Numbered from the stretch's first letter, positions 18,436 to 27,945 are shown. The stretch is DNA of 64,000 bases from Chitinophaga pinensis (GCA_945862385.1 CAMAXV010000013.1:1-64000), one strand, 5' to 3'. The notes: a model not told the origin generated them from the sequence alone. Numbers and translations are program-made.

Positions 18436-18852
18436 TCAGGGAAGCATTCTTTCTGTATAAATGCCAGTTGCTATATAGCAGGTATCATTTTTGCCAAACC
18501 AACTTATCCTATTTTTTGCTATTATCCTGTAGGCAAAATTTCTTACTAACGTTGGAATAAACTTAAGAATAGCTAAAAACCGCCAAGGCGCTGGTAAAAC
18601 AGACAGAATCGCAAGGGTAGCGTCTGATTCGTAAAAAGCTACTCCATTATGGTAAAAAACAACAGAATTTTTTCTGTCTAAAACTTCTCCTGATTGCAAA
18701 AGGTTAAAAAAAGTTCTGCCCTTAATTGGTGCAAAATACAAATCCTGGCTTCTGTCTTTTGCCAACAGAAACTTTACTGTACCAGAACAAAGCCCACAAT
18801 AGCCATCATAAAAAACGATTGAAATTGCGGGCTTTCCGGGTTGTCTACGCAT
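18436..18852 (-). CDS. Thiol-disulfide oxidoreductase, DCC family (DUF393)
   Basis: A 138-residue protein with the family-defining motif YDGYCGLCSGTVKFL near residue 15, giving a CxxC redox pair preceded by Asp. The thioredoxin-like fold is predicted and no signal peptide is present. Substrates are unknown. The ATG lies one base after the yebC stop, so translational coupling is likely. Its 3' end is 5 bases from the convergent E1 gene. Confidence 0.9.
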   Translation of the reverse strand: MRRQPGKPAISIVFYDGYCGLCSGTVKFLLAKDRSQDLYFAPIKGRTFFNLLQSGEVLDRKNSVVFYHNGVAFYESDATLAILSVLPAPWRFLAILKFIPTLVRNFAYRIIAKNRISWFGKNDTCYIATGIYTERMLP

Positions 18853-18853
18853 T

Positions 18854-19576
18854 TTATTTCAGGTTGTGAAATACCTTTTGGACGTCGTCATCCTGCTCCA
18901 ATCTGTCTACAAGTTTAAGCACATCCTGTACTTGTTCCTCACCCAGTTCAACAACTGATGAAGGGATCCATTCAACTTCTGCACTTATTGGATTAAGGTT
19001 TTTTTCTTCAAGTGCCTTTTGCATATTACCGAAATCATTGAATGCACATCGAATCACAAAAACATCTTCTCCATTGTCATTGGTGCTTTCACCCATTTCC
19101 TCTAATCCGAAGTCAATGAGTTCCAACTCCAGTTCATCGGGGTTCAAACCTTCATTTTTGAGCTTGAATACGCCCATTTTTTTAAATTGGAAACTTACGC
19201 TTCCACTAGTGCCCATCGCACCATTCCCTTTGTTAAAATGAGATTTGATATTGGCAACTGTTCTTACATGATTGTCTGTAGCAGTTTCTACAAGAACTGC
19301 CACGCCATGTGGGGCATATCCCTCATAAAGGATTTCCTCGAAGTTATCCATTTCCTTTCCAGAGGCGCGCTTAATCGCTGCTTCAACCCGGTCTTTGGGC
19401 ATATTGACACTCTTGGCGTTTTGAAAGCAGCGCCGGAGTGCAGGATTTGTACTGGGGTCAGGTCCTCCAGCTTTTACGGCAATGGCAATTTCTTTACCAA
19501 TCCGGGTAAATTGTTTGGCCATTCTGTCCCACCTGGCAAACATGGCATGCTTTCTTACTTCAAATATCCTTCCCAT
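18854..19576 (-). CDS. yebC: YebC/PmpR family protein
   Basis: A 240-residue member of the YebC family, of normal length. The N-terminus has the typical pattern [20 protein letters not shown], followed by AIKAGGPDP-like and [14 protein letters not shown] motifs and [14 protein letters not shown]. Members are described as DNA-binding regulators, and some act on ribosomes stalled at proline stretches, which would relate it to efp in this window (established for some family members, inferred here). A consensus TAAATTTG -7 box lies at 19609-19602, 25 bases upstream of ATG. Confidence 0.96.
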   Translation of the reverse strand: MGRIFEVRKHAMFARWDRMAKQFTRIGKEIAIAVKAGGPDPSTNPALRRCFQNAKSVNMPKDRVEAAIKRASGKEMDNFEEILYEGYAPHGVAVLVETATDNHVRTVANIKSHFNKGNGAMGTSGSVSFQFKKMGVFKLKNEGLNPDELELELIDFGLEEMGESTNDNGEDVFVIRCAFNDFGNMQKALEEKNLNPISAEVEWIPSSVVELGEEQVQDVLKLVDRLEQDDDVQKVFHNLK

Positions 19577-19636
19577 AATGATTTATTTGCAGATTAATTG
19601 GCAAATTTACGGCAGTTTGCCATACGCACCTCTTTC

Positions 19637-20425
19637 TTATTTGTTTAGTCTGGGCATTCTGGTGTACTTTTCAACAGCTACGCTGTTGCTTCCGGCACCA
19701 ATTTGTTGCGTATAGCTTGTATCACTGTCTTTGTTGATTAGAATTTTTAAGGGAACTCCGTTGTTTCCAGTGAAAGTTGAAAAAATATTCGTTTCAGTGA
19801 GCTCTTTACCTGAAAAGTCAAAATTCCCAAATCCAAAACCTTTGTGTTTTGAGTTATCAAGGCTATCAACATAGTACTGAACAAACATAAAATAACCGCC
19901 CTGGAAAATCTTATACTGATCTCTTTTATTCCATGTTGTATCTCCATTGCTCACTGTGTAGTATTCTGCAAGTTTCCAGACACCGTCCAGCTCCGATTGT
20001 TTTGAAAAGTTTATTTTGGTGTATTCTTCTACAAGTTTATTGGGGATACCGTTGATGATTATTTCCGGTATTTCCTGGCGATACCCGGTTTCATGTGGTA
20101 TGATACCGAGTTGAAAGCTTTGAGCTGTATCGAGCAACGATGTGCTGAAAATATTGTTTTCTGTAAGTATGTTGTTGTTGAAAGTATAAAATCCAAATCC
20201 GAATGAAGCCGTACTGTCTTCCCGCATATTGGTATACGCATAGTATTCGTCTGTGTATACTTTCTTTTGAACTCCATCATCAATGCGAGTCTCCTTTCCA
20301 TTGGCGGTAAAAACCTGTTGTTCCATGGTGTACCACCCGGCCATATTTTGAGCGGGAGGGGGATTGGTGCATGCGGAAATGCATATAGTGAGTATGGCTA
20401 GATTTATCAGGTATTTGAGCGTCAT
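19637..20425 (-). CDS. Lipoprotein with two homologous domains, unknown function
   Basis: I place the start at ATG 20425, giving 262 residues with a lipoprotein signal: hydrophobic residues 4-16 and lipobox ISAC with Cys19. A longer frame from 20485 has no support. The mature chain is two copies of one domain, about residues 29-136 and 148-256. Both contain an FGFG segment, LTE-x-NIFST, and end in EEYTKI or VEKYTRM. Each copy starts with a W/Y-rich strand, suggesting a small beta-barrel or lipocalin-like fold (inference). Asn at position +2 after the lipidated Cys does not decide inner versus outer membrane. A TACATTTG -7 box lies at 20452-20445. Confidence 0.8.
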   Translation of the reverse strand: MTLKYLINLAILTICISACTNPPPAQNMAGWYTMEQQVFTANGKETRIDDGVQKKVYTDEYYAYTNMREDSTASFGFGFYTFNNNILTENNIFSTSLLDTAQSFQLGIIPHETGYRQEIPEIIINGIPNKLVEEYTKINFSKQSELDGVWKLAEYYTVSNGDTTWNKRDQYKIFQGGYFMFVQYYVDSLDNSKHKGFGFGNFDFSGKELTETNIFSTFTGNNGVPLKILINKDSDTSYTQQIGAGSNSVAVEKYTRMPRLNK

Positions 20426-20472
20426 ATTTTCTGTTTTAGATACGCAAATGTAGTATTTCAGTATATAAATAA

Positions 20473-20508
20473 GAAAAGGCTGCACGGATTTAAACGTGCA
20501 GCCTTTTC
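20473..20508 (-). terminator. Intrinsic terminator of the permease gene
   Basis: A perfect 14-bp inverted repeat (GAAAAGGCTGCACG and its complement) flanks an 8-base loop. It lies 22 bases after the permease stop. On the minus strand the arm ends in TTTTC followed by T/A-rich sequence. Confidence 0.85.
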
Positions 20509-20530
20509 AATGCATACAGATGATATTAAA

Positions 20531-22024
20531 TTAGCTGTTGAGTTTACTGTTCTTTTTACTGTACAGGAAGTAAACAACGAGTCCAAGTGCCATCCACCCA
20601 AAAGCTACCTTCAGGGTTTGTTCATCAAGTCCTACAATCATCGCAGTACAGATTAAGGCACCCAATACACTTACGACAGGCGCTATTGGAGTTCTGAATG
20701 GTCTTTCCAGATTGGGGGCTTTAACCCGCAGCATCCAGACGCCAATGCTCACCAATACAAAGGCGAAGAGTGTGCCAAAGCTTGTGAGATCCCCGGCAAC
20801 ATGACCCGGTACAAATGCGGCAAAAGCACCTACGAATACGAAAAGAATCATATTCGATTTATATGGTGTTTTGTATTTTGGGTGTAAATCTCCAAATGCT
20901 TTGGGTATGAGGCCATCGTTACTCATGGTATAGAAAATACGGCTTTGTCCCATCAGCATAACTAAAATCACAGAAGAGAATCCTGCAAGGATGGCAACAG
21001 TTACTGCCGTTGCAAGCCAGCTGTATTCTTTCATGTAGGTTGCAATGGTATATGCAACTGATGCTTCCCTTCCTTTTTCAGGGTCAACAAATTCCTTCCA
21101 GTTGGTAACACCGGTAAGTACATGCCCAAACAGGATGTAAAGGATTGTACACACTACCAATGATCCGAGGATTCCAATAGGCATATCACGTTTGGGGTTC
21201 TTAGCTTCCTGTGCTGCTGTTGATACAGCATCAAAACCTATGAATGCAAAGAAAACGATACCGGCTCCACCCAGAATACCGCCCCATCCGTGTTTGTTCC
21301 ACGGACTGTAATCAGCAATTACTTTGCCGGCCTGATCTACCACAGCAGGTTCATTTGCAGGGATAAGATAAGGGACATAGTTTTCGGGGTTAATAAACTG
21401 CCAGCCCAATGCAATGAATACAAGCACTACAGCTACTTTAATGAAAACGATAACTGCGTTGACCATCGCTGACTCCTGCGTACCTCTGATCAGGAGCAGA
21501 GACAACAGAAACAGGATGATAAGTGCAGGCGCGTTCATGATACCCTGGTGTAAAACACCTGAGGAGTCTGTAAAGCTTTCAAAGGGAGAATGACACCATT
21601 CATAAGGGATGCTTCCTCCCAGCAGCTTGTTGAGGTATTCGCTCCAAGCAATGGATACGGTTGCTGCGCCAAGGGCATATTCCATAATGAGAGCCCAACC
21701 GATGATCCAGGCAACCAATTCACCCATGGTTACATAGGAATATGCGTAAGCGCTTCCTGCAATGGGAATCATCGATGCAAATTCTGCATAACACAAGCCT
21801 GCAAAGGCACATCCGATTGCGGCTACAATAAAAGAAAGGGTTACACCAGGGCCTGCAGCCTGTCCTGCAGCTGCAGCTGTGCGGACGAACAAACCCGCAC
21901 CAATGATGGCACCGATGCCAAGTGCAATCAGGTTGCCAGCTCCAAGGGTACGTTTGAGTCCCTTTTCCGAATCTTCGGCCTGCGAAAGCAATGCCTCCAA
22001 TGATTTTCTTCTGAATAAACTCAT
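20531..22024 (-). CDS. APC-family amino acid permease (CAT-like)
   Basis: A 497-residue transporter with about twelve hydrophobic segments. The N-terminal half has the APC hallmark GIGAIIGAGLFV and the stretch YAEFASMIPIAGSAYAY. Further on are GFDAVSTAAQEAKNPKRDMP and a C-terminal extension with two extra helices typical of cationic amino acid transporters. It should import amino acids with protons; specificity is not visible. The gene is monocistronic, with a strong terminator immediately downstream. Confidence 0.94.
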   Translation of the reverse strand: MSLFRRKSLEALLSQAEDSEKGLKRTLGAGNLIALGIGAIIGAGLFVRTAAAAGQAAGPGVTLSFIVAAIGCAFAGLCYAEFASMIPIAGSAYAYSYVTMGELVAWIIGWALIMEYALGAATVSIAWSEYLNKLLGGSIPYEWCHSPFESFTDSSGVLHQGIMNAPALIILFLLSLLLIRGTQESAMVNAVIVFIKVAVVLVFIALGWQFINPENYVPYLIPANEPAVVDQAGKVIADYSPWNKHGWGGILGGAGIVFFAFIGFDAVSTAAQEAKNPKRDMPIGILGSLVVCTILYILFGHVLTGVTNWKEFVDPEKGREASVAYTIATYMKEYSWLATAVTVAILAGFSSVILVMLMGQSRIFYTMSNDGLIPKAFGDLHPKYKTPYKSNMILFVFVGAFAAFVPGHVAGDLTSFGTLFAFVLVSIGVWMLRVKAPNLERPFRTPIAPVVSVLGALICTAMIVGLDEQTLKVAFGWMALGLVVYFLYSKKNSKLNS

Positions 22025-22170
22025 GACAGATAATTTGGTTATTTGGTACTACAAGGTCCTAAAATAGCCAATTATTTTATTCGTTGTACATTTTATTTTG
22101 CACTCAAATAAAATTCTGAAATCCATCTAAATCCTTTATTTTACAAGTCTTAAGCTTAAAACGAGAAACA

Positions 22171-23427
22171 ATGAAGGGTGCATCAGGAAAGTTGACTTTG
22201 TATATTCTGATAGCAATGGTATTGGGTATTGCTGCAGGTTATATTATTCATACCCAGTCTTCCCCGGAGTATATAAAAAGTTTCTCCACCAATATAAAAC
22301 TGCTAACAACAATTTTTTTGCGTCTTGTGCAGATGGTCATTGCCCCACTTGTATTTACTACACTTGTAGTGGGTATTGCCAAACTGGGTGATCTTGGTGC
22401 AGTAGGCAGGGTGGGCGGTAAGGCGATGCTTTGGTTCGTGTCTGCTTCCCTGGCGAGTCTATTGCTGGGGATGCTGCTTGTTAACTTCTTTCAGCCAGGA
22501 GCAGCTATCAGACTTGATTCTGCTGATGTAGAGGGTGCGAAGGATTTGATTGGGAAAACACAGGAGTTCTCGTTGCAGAAATTTATAGAACACGTATTTC
22601 CCAAAAGTGTAATAGAAGCGATGGCTACCAACGAGATCCTTCAGCTTGTTGTATTCAGTATCTTTTTTGGTGTAGGAACTACCGCACTTGGGGAGAAAGG
22701 ACAGGTTGTTGTGAAAGCACTTGATGCCATGGCGCACATCATATTAAAAATGGTGGGCTATGTTATGAATTTTGCACCCATCGGTGTTTTCGGTGCAATT
22801 GCAGCTGTAATAGCTACAAAAGGCCTGGAAGTATTTGTATTTTACGGACAGTATTTGCTTGCGTTTCTGGCTGGAATAGCGGGACTTTGGGTGCTTTTAC
22901 TTACTGTAGGTTATTTTATTTTGGGTAAACGGCTTTGGGAACTGCTGAAGACAATCTCCCAGCCTTTGCTCATCGCTTTCAGTACCACAAGCAGCGAGGC
23001 TGTCTTTCCAAAGCTTACCACAGAACTGGAGAAATTTGGCTGTAAAGACAAGATTGTTTCCTTTATCCTGCCCCTTGGTTACAGTTTTAACCTGGATGGC
23101 AGCATGATGTACATGACTTTTGCCAGCCTTGCCATTGCCCAGGCATATGGCATTCACCTTGATATTGGAACGCAGCTAACCATGCTGCTGGTCCTGATGC
23201 TTACAAGCAAGGGAATTGCTGGTGTGCCCAGGGCTTCGCTTGTTGTTGTAACAGCAACCTGCGCTATGTTCAATATCCCTCCTGAAGGCATTGCCCTGAT
23301 CATACCGATAGATCACTTTTGTGATATGTTCAGAACCATGACCAATGTTGTAGGAAATGCCCTGGCTACAACTGCTGTCAGCAAATGGGAAGGTGAACTG
23401 GAGTCACCGGTTGGTGAGGTTGCATAA
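22171..23427 (+). CDS. Dicarboxylate/amino acid:cation symporter (DAACS)
   Basis: A 418-residue protein of the GltP/GltT/SdcS family. The re-entrant loop motif STTSSEAVFPKL and the substrate and sodium-binding GYSFNLDGSMMYM are intact, as is the second loop around SKGIAGVPRAS and the helix MTNVVGNALATT. It should import glutamate, aspartate, serine or C4-dicarboxylates with sodium or protons. It is preceded by 146 bases of intergenic DNA with no clear consensus promoter. The DedA gene follows 14 bases later. Confidence 0.95.
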   Translation: MKGASGKLTLYILIAMVLGIAAGYIIHTQSSPEYIKSFSTNIKLLTTIFLRLVQMVIAPLVFTTLVVGIAKLGDLGAVGRVGGKAMLWFVSASLASLLLGMLLVNFFQPGAAIRLDSADVEGAKDLIGKTQEFSLQKFIEHVFPKSVIEAMATNEILQLVVFSIFFGVGTTALGEKGQVVVKALDAMAHIILKMVGYVMNFAPIGVFGAIAAVIATKGLEVFVFYGQYLLAFLAGIAGLWVLLLTVGYFILGKRLWELLKTISQPLLIAFSTTSSEAVFPKLTTELEKFGCKDKIVSFILPLGYSFNLDGSMMYMTFASLAIAQAYGIHLDIGTQLTMLLVLMLTSKGIAGVPRASLVVVTATCAMFNIPPEGIALIIPIDHFCDMFRTMTNVVGNALATTAVSKWEGELESPVGEVA

Positions 23428-23441
23428 AAAAATAAAAATCA

Positions 23442-24110
23442 ATGATTATGATTGAGTTGGCGATACAGTGGAAAGATTTTTTAAATCCGGAATTTTACAT
23501 ACAGCATGGGGGTTTATGGCTGTTTCTTTTTATTGTTTTTGCAGAAACCGGATTGTTCGCCGGGTTTTTCCTTCCTGGTGATTCCCTTCTGTTTGTGGCA
23601 GGTATATACAGCAATGAACTTGCAGCAGAATTGTTTCAGTTTGATAACGACTTGATTAACCTGGTACTTATTGCCCTACTTGTAATCCTTTCAGGTGTTC
23701 TTGGCAACATGGTTGGCTATTGGTTTGGTGCAGCAAGTGGGCCATTCCTATTCAGAAGGAATGATACGTTTTTCTTCAAGAAAAAGCACCTCTTTGCAGC
23801 AAAAGAGTTCTATGACAAACATGGTGGAGGTGCTATTGTTTTTGCCCGGTTCCTTCCAATTATCCGCACTTTTGCTCCGATAATTGCTGGTATTGTGCGC
23901 ATGGAACGACATAAATTTACCCTCTATAACATCATAGGGTCAATTTCCTGGGCCGTCAGTATGTTGTTTGCAGGACATTACCTATATAAATTCTTTCTGA
24001 AACAGTTTGGGTTTGATCTGAAGGATCGTTTAGAGTTGATTGTACTGGGTATTATCCTTGTTACCACAGCTCCTGTTATCATAAGATTGATGCGCAAGTC
24101 CAAAAAATAG
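23442..24110 (+). CDS. DedA/VTT-family membrane protein
   Basis: A 222-residue membrane protein (start 23442 or in-frame ATG 23448). DedA signatures are present: ETGLFAGFFLPGDSLLF near the N-terminus, and FARFLPIIRTFAPIIAG, the conserved re-entrant loop with two arginines. DedA proteins are linked to membrane lipid handling and proton-motive-force maintenance, and some flip undecaprenyl phosphate. Probably co-transcribed with the symporter. Confidence 0.93.
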   Translation: MIMIELAIQWKDFLNPEFYIQHGGLWLFLFIVFAETGLFAGFFLPGDSLLFVAGIYSNELAAELFQFDNDLINLVLIALLVILSGVLGNMVGYWFGAASGPFLFRRNDTFFFKKKHLFAAKEFYDKHGGGAIVFARFLPIIRTFAPIIAGIVRMERHKFTLYNIIGSISWAVSMLFAGHYLYKFFLKQFGFDLKDRLELIVLGIILVTTAPVIIRLMRKSKK

Positions 24111-24167
24111 GCACCAGTTTTATAAAGGAAACTTTAGATTTATAGCAGTAAAACTGCATTATCACAA

Positions 24168-25409
24168 CTAGTCCTTTTCTATATAGTTGAGTTTTTTCAT
24201 GAAGGTTTCTTCTGTGAACCAGGCAGAAACAATGGCTATTACGATAACTATAACGCCTGTGATAATTCCGCTTGTAAGTGCATTCCAGTTCCAGGTTTCC
24301 TGAAACAGGTTAAGGAACAGCATGTTCATAATTGGTAATGAACCCCTAACCATGTTGGGAATGGTAGTGGCTGCTGTTGCTCTCATGTTTGTGCCAAACT
24401 GTTCTGCACCCATGGTAACAAAAATGGCCCAGAAACCGCTGCTGAAGCCAAGTAGTCCGCAGATGAAATACATGGAAGCATCCTGGTTGTTGAGCGGACT
24501 AAAATACAATCCACATGAGAGTATTGTGAGACCGTAAAAAATATACAACGCTTTTTTCCTGCTCCTGAAATACTGGCTTACAAATCCAATCGCTATGTCG
24601 CCCAGCGAAATACCGATATAGCCAAACATAGTGGCCTTCCCTGAATCAATCAGGTTATTGGGGTATAGATCCATTGCAAACCTGTTTGAGTAATTCATCA
24701 GAATACCGATTACATACCAGGTTGGTAAGCCAATCAGAATGGCAAGTGCATACTTTCTGAATCTTGTGATATTGGTGAAAAACATAAAAAAATTTCCTTT
24801 CTGCACATGTTCAAGTTTGGCTTTCTGGTACATAAGGCTTTCCATGATACTTACCCGCATAAGTAGTAATCCTATCCCCAGCACCCCTCCAATTTTATAA
24901 CACAAACGCCAGTCGTTAGTCATTTTGAAAATGAAATAGGCAAAGACAGCCCCAAGCAGGCCTACTCCGGCAACAAGGGATGTACCTAATCCCCTCCTGC
25001 TGCGTGGGAGTAATTCACTCACCAGGGTAATACCTGCTCCCAATTCTCCAGCCAGTCCGATTCCACCAATAAACCTTGCCCAGGCATACTGCTCAACCGT
25101 CTGCACATAGCCGGTAGCGAAATTTGCTATGGAGTATAGTAGAATGGAGCCGAATAGTACACTGAGTCTTCCTTTTTTGTCCCCAAGAACACCCCACAGT
25201 ATACCTCCAAGGAGCAGACCGGTCATTTGCCAGTTGATAACTTTGGTGCTAGCTTCCAACATGGGTATGGCAAGATCCTCAACACCAATGCCAAGCAGAC
25301 TTGGTTTTCTGACTATAGAGAACAGTAACAATTCATAGATGTCTACAAAATATCCTAATGCTGCAATGATGATTGTAAGTACTACCTTATTGTTTTGTTT
25401 CTGCTTCAT
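24168..25409 (-). CDS. MFS transporter, metabolite:proton symporter-like (copy 1)
   Basis: A 413-residue, twelve-helix major facilitator protein. Motif A between helices 2 and 3 reads GDKKGRLSVLFGS. RFIGGIGLAGELGAGITLVSE is the helix-4 motif of sugar- and metabolite-type members. It is a close paralogue of the divergent gene starting at 25539; both keep NWQMTGLLLGGILWG and AATTIPNMVRGSLP. The substrate is unknown; an organic acid is possible. Confidence 0.93.
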   Translation of the reverse strand: MKQKQNNKVVLTIIIAALGYFVDIYELLLFSIVRKPSLLGIGVEDLAIPMLEASTKVINWQMTGLLLGGILWGVLGDKKGRLSVLFGSILLYSIANFATGYVQTVEQYAWARFIGGIGLAGELGAGITLVSELLPRSRRGLGTSLVAGVGLLGAVFAYFIFKMTNDWRLCYKIGGVLGIGLLLMRVSIMESLMYQKAKLEHVQKGNFFMFFTNITRFRKYALAILIGLPTWYVIGILMNYSNRFAMDLYPNNLIDSGKATMFGYIGISLGDIAIGFVSQYFRSRKKALYIFYGLTILSCGLYFSPLNNQDASMYFICGLLGFSSGFWAIFVTMGAEQFGTNMRATAATTIPNMVRGSLPIMNMLFLNLFQETWNWNALTSGIITGVIVIVIAIVSAWFTEETFMKKLNYIEKD

Positions 25410-25538
25410 CCATTTGATTTAAAGGGTCTTCAATGTACAGTTTTTTCAAATAAATGTATACTTTGTACCCATAAAATGTTTTATCCATTTGAGGAGCTGC
25501 AATTATCATTCATGTAGCCTCAATACAAACTTACTGTT

Positions 25539-26777
25539 ATGCTTTCTGTGCCTTCTTTGACAAAATCTTCTCGTTTTCTGATCCTGGTCGCATCCCTGGG
25601 TTATTTTGTTGATATCTACGATCTGTTGATTTTTTCTATTGTGCGTGAGCCAAGCCTTCGTGATATTGGTGTTCCGGATTCTCAGATTGTAAGTGCAAGT
25701 GCTATGATCATCAACTGGCAGATGACAGGCCTGCTTCTGGGAGGAATATTATGGGGCATAATGGGTGATAAGCGCGGAAGGCTCAGCGTTTTGTTTGGCT
25801 CGATATTATTGTATTCCATCACTAATTTCATCAATGGGTTTGTTGAATCTGTTAATCAATATGCCCTCCTCAGGTTTATAACAGGAATTGGACTAGCCGG
25901 AGAACTGGGAGCAGGAATTACACTTGTAAGTGAAATGATGCCAAAGAACAAAAGGGGAATCATGACCAGCTTCATTGCCGGCGTTGGTGTTTTCGGAGCA
26001 GTACTGGCGTACCTCATTTTTAAATTTACAGGTGATTGGCGGTTGTGTTATAAGATTGGTGGCGTATTGGGTATAGCACTTTTGTTGTTAAGGGTTAGTG
26101 TAGCTGAAAGTTTGATGTTCAAGCGGGTTGCTGCTGAAAAAGTTCAGAAAGGAAATCTTTTCCAGCTTTTTAACAGGCCAGCTTTGTTTAGAAAATATAT
26201 CCTGGCTATCCTGGTAGGTATACCTTCCTGGTTTATTGTTGGTATCATGATTACGCTCAGTAACAGATTCGCGATTGAATTGTATGGCAGCACCACATTG
26301 GTTGCTGGGGCATGTGTGATGTATGGCTATATTGGAAATGCCTTCGGCGATATAACAGTTGGGGTAATCAGTCAGTACTATCAAAGCCGGAAGAAAGCCT
26401 TGTATTTTATGTATGCCTGTTGTATCCTGACTATATGTTTGTATTTCAGTCCGTTTAACAGTTCAGACACAACAATGTATGTTATCTGTTTCTTTCTGGG
26501 ATATGCTTCTGGTTTTTGGGCAATCATAGTTACCATGGGTGCAGAGCATTTTGGTACAAACCTCAGGGCAACTGCCGCAACTACTATACCCAATATGGTC
26601 CGTGGCTCTTTGCCTTTGATGAATATCTTGTTTAATAGCTATTTTATCAAATCTCTGCACTGGTCGATGGTCAAAAGCGGAATAGTTACTGCAGGAATTG
26701 TGGTAGGGGTGGCTCTAATTGCCCTGGTTTTTACAGAAGAGACGTTTCACAAGGATCTGGATTATGTGGAGGAGTAG
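25539..26777 (+). CDS. MFS transporter, metabolite:proton symporter-like (copy 2)
   Basis: A 412-residue, twelve-helix transporter, paralogous over its full length to the divergent gene at 24168-25409. Motif A is GDKRGRLSVLFGS. GYFVDIYDLLIFSIVR in helix 1 matches GYFVDIYELLLFSIVR in the other copy. The two share a 129-base intergenic region and probably arose by an inverted duplication. A composite hairpin region follows the stop. Confidence 0.93.
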   Translation: MLSVPSLTKSSRFLILVASLGYFVDIYDLLIFSIVREPSLRDIGVPDSQIVSASAMIINWQMTGLLLGGILWGIMGDKRGRLSVLFGSILLYSITNFINGFVESVNQYALLRFITGIGLAGELGAGITLVSEMMPKNKRGIMTSFIAGVGVFGAVLAYLIFKFTGDWRLCYKIGGVLGIALLLLRVSVAESLMFKRVAAEKVQKGNLFQLFNRPALFRKYILAILVGIPSWFIVGIMITLSNRFAIELYGSTTLVAGACVMYGYIGNAFGDITVGVISQYYQSRKKALYFMYACCILTICLYFSPFNSSDTTMYVICFFLGYASGFWAIIVTMGAEHFGTNLRATAATTIPNMVRGSLPLMNILFNSYFIKSLHWSMVKSGIVTAGIVVGVALIALVFTEETFHKDLDYVEE

Positions 26778-26793
26778 TTAAGAGAGACACGAG

Positions 26794-26819
26794 CTTGCCA
26801 GCCGTAGGCTGGGCACAAG
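26794..26819. repeat. Intergenic GC-rich hairpin
   Basis: CTTG plus CCAGCC, a GTA loop, then GGCTGG and, after a 3-base bulge, CAAG form a stem-loop 16 bases after the MFS stop. It lacks a T-tract, so it is not a simple terminator. It looks like a short REP-like element, but copy number cannot be judged here. Confidence 0.5.
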
Positions 26820-26866
26820 TTTACCTGCCTCCCGTAGACACAGTGCATCAGTTTGTTATAAAAAAG

Positions 26867-26909
26867 AAATGGGATCAGCTTTAGTTTTACCTAAAAACTG
26901 ATCCCATTT
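26867..26909. terminator. Bidirectional terminator between the MFS gene and mdh
   Basis: A perfect 12-bp outer stem (AAATGGGATCAG / CTGATCCCATTT) encloses a second 5-bp stem. T-rich sequence follows on the plus strand, and A-rich sequence precedes it, giving T-rich on the minus strand. It can end both the MFS gene and the convergent mdh gene. Confidence 0.75.
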
Positions 26910-26965
26910 AGTTTTTGTTGAGCCGAGTTTGATTCATTCAGTCATACATACCTATGCAGGAACCT

Positions 26966-27014
26966 CAACTCTAAACTCTAAACTCTCAACTCTCAACTCT
27001 AAACTCTCAACTCT
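26966..27014. repeat. Seven tandem heptamers (CAACTCT/AAACTCT)
   Basis: Seven perfect head-to-tail 7-mers of the form (C/A)AACTCT lie between the terminator and the mdh stop codon. The order is C, A, A, C, C, A, C at the first base. It is a simple-sequence tract likely to vary in copy number; no function is evident. Confidence 0.9.
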
Positions 27015-27021
27015 TCTTGCA

Positions 27022-27945
27022 CTATCCCAGCACCTCGTTCATCGACCTTACAGCAGCTGCACTTTTTTCAAATGCTTCCTGCTCTGATGGAGTCAGTTCG
27101 AGTGGCAATATTTTTTCCCAGCCCTGCTTTCCAATGGTAACAGGAACGCCTAAGCAGATGTCAGATTGACCGTATTCTCCCTCAAGTGCAACACAACAGG
27201 TAAATAATTTTTTCTCATCTCTCAGGATGCTTTTAACCAATGCAGCTCCTGCAGCTCCAGGTGCGTACCAGGCAGAAGTTCCTATGAGTTTAGTGAGTGT
27301 AGCGCCACCAACCATGGTATCGGCTACAATCTTTTGTTGCTGCTCTTCCGTGAGGAACTGTGTAACCGGGATGCTGTTCCAGGTAGCCTTGCTGATCAGC
27401 GGAATCATGGTCGTATCTCCGTGTCCGCCAACTACAATGGCATTCAAATCTCCGGCACTGCAGCCCAGGTGCTGGCTGAGCTGGTATTTGAATCGGCTGC
27501 TGTCCAATGTGCCACCCATGCCGATAATCCTGTTTTTGGGCAACCCGGTTGATTTCAATGCCAGGTATGTCATGGTATCCATAGGATTGCTGATGACAAT
27601 GATGATGGTGTCTGGTGAGTATTTTAAAACATTTTCACAAACGCCTTTTACTATACCGGCGTTCGTTCCAATAAGTTCTTCCCTGGTCATGCCGGGCTTT
27701 CTCGGGATTCCTGAAGTGATTACAACAACCTCACTGCCAGCTGTTTTTGAATAATCATTGGTAGATCCTGTGATCACAGTATCAAATCCCAGCAAGGCTG
27801 CAGTCTGTTGCATGTCCTGTGCCTTGCCTTCAGCAAGTCCTTCTTTAATGTCCAGCAAAACCAGCTCCGTACATACGCCTGCACGGGCAATGTTGTCGGC
27901 ACATGTAGCGCCAACGGCTCCGGCTCCAATTACAGTTACTTTCAT
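27022..27945 (-). CDS. mdh: Malate dehydrogenase
   Basis: A 307-residue NAD-dependent dehydrogenase of the LDH-like MDH group. The dinucleotide motif is GAGAVG (7-12) with Asp32 binding the ribose. Arg82 in GIPRKPGM is the residue that selects oxaloacetate/malate over pyruvate/lactate. The catalytic His175 lies in VVGGHGDTTM and the substrate Arg151 in DSSRFK. It interconverts malate and oxaloacetate in the TCA cycle. The start is supported by the short distance to the nucleotide motif. Transcribed divergently from efp. Confidence 0.96.
   Translation of the reverse strand: MKVTVIGAGAVGATCADNIARAGVCTELVLLDIKEGLAEGKAQDMQQTAALLGFDTVITGSTNDYSKTAGSEVVVITSGIPRKPGMTREELIGTNAGIVKGVCENVLKYSPDTIIIVISNPMDTMTYLALKSTGLPKNRIIGMGGTLDSSRFKYQLSQHLGCSAGDLNAIVVGGHGDTTMIPLISKATWNSIPVTQFLTEEQQQKIVADTMVGGATLTKLIGTSAWYAPGAAGAALVKSILRDEKKLFTCCVALEGEYGQSDICLGVPVTIGKQGWEKILPLELTPSEQEAFEKSAAAVRSMNEVLG

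Noticed and set aside
26966-27014. Tandem heptamers as a CRISPR array
   Set aside because: The units are 7 bases without spacers, and no cas gene is nearby.
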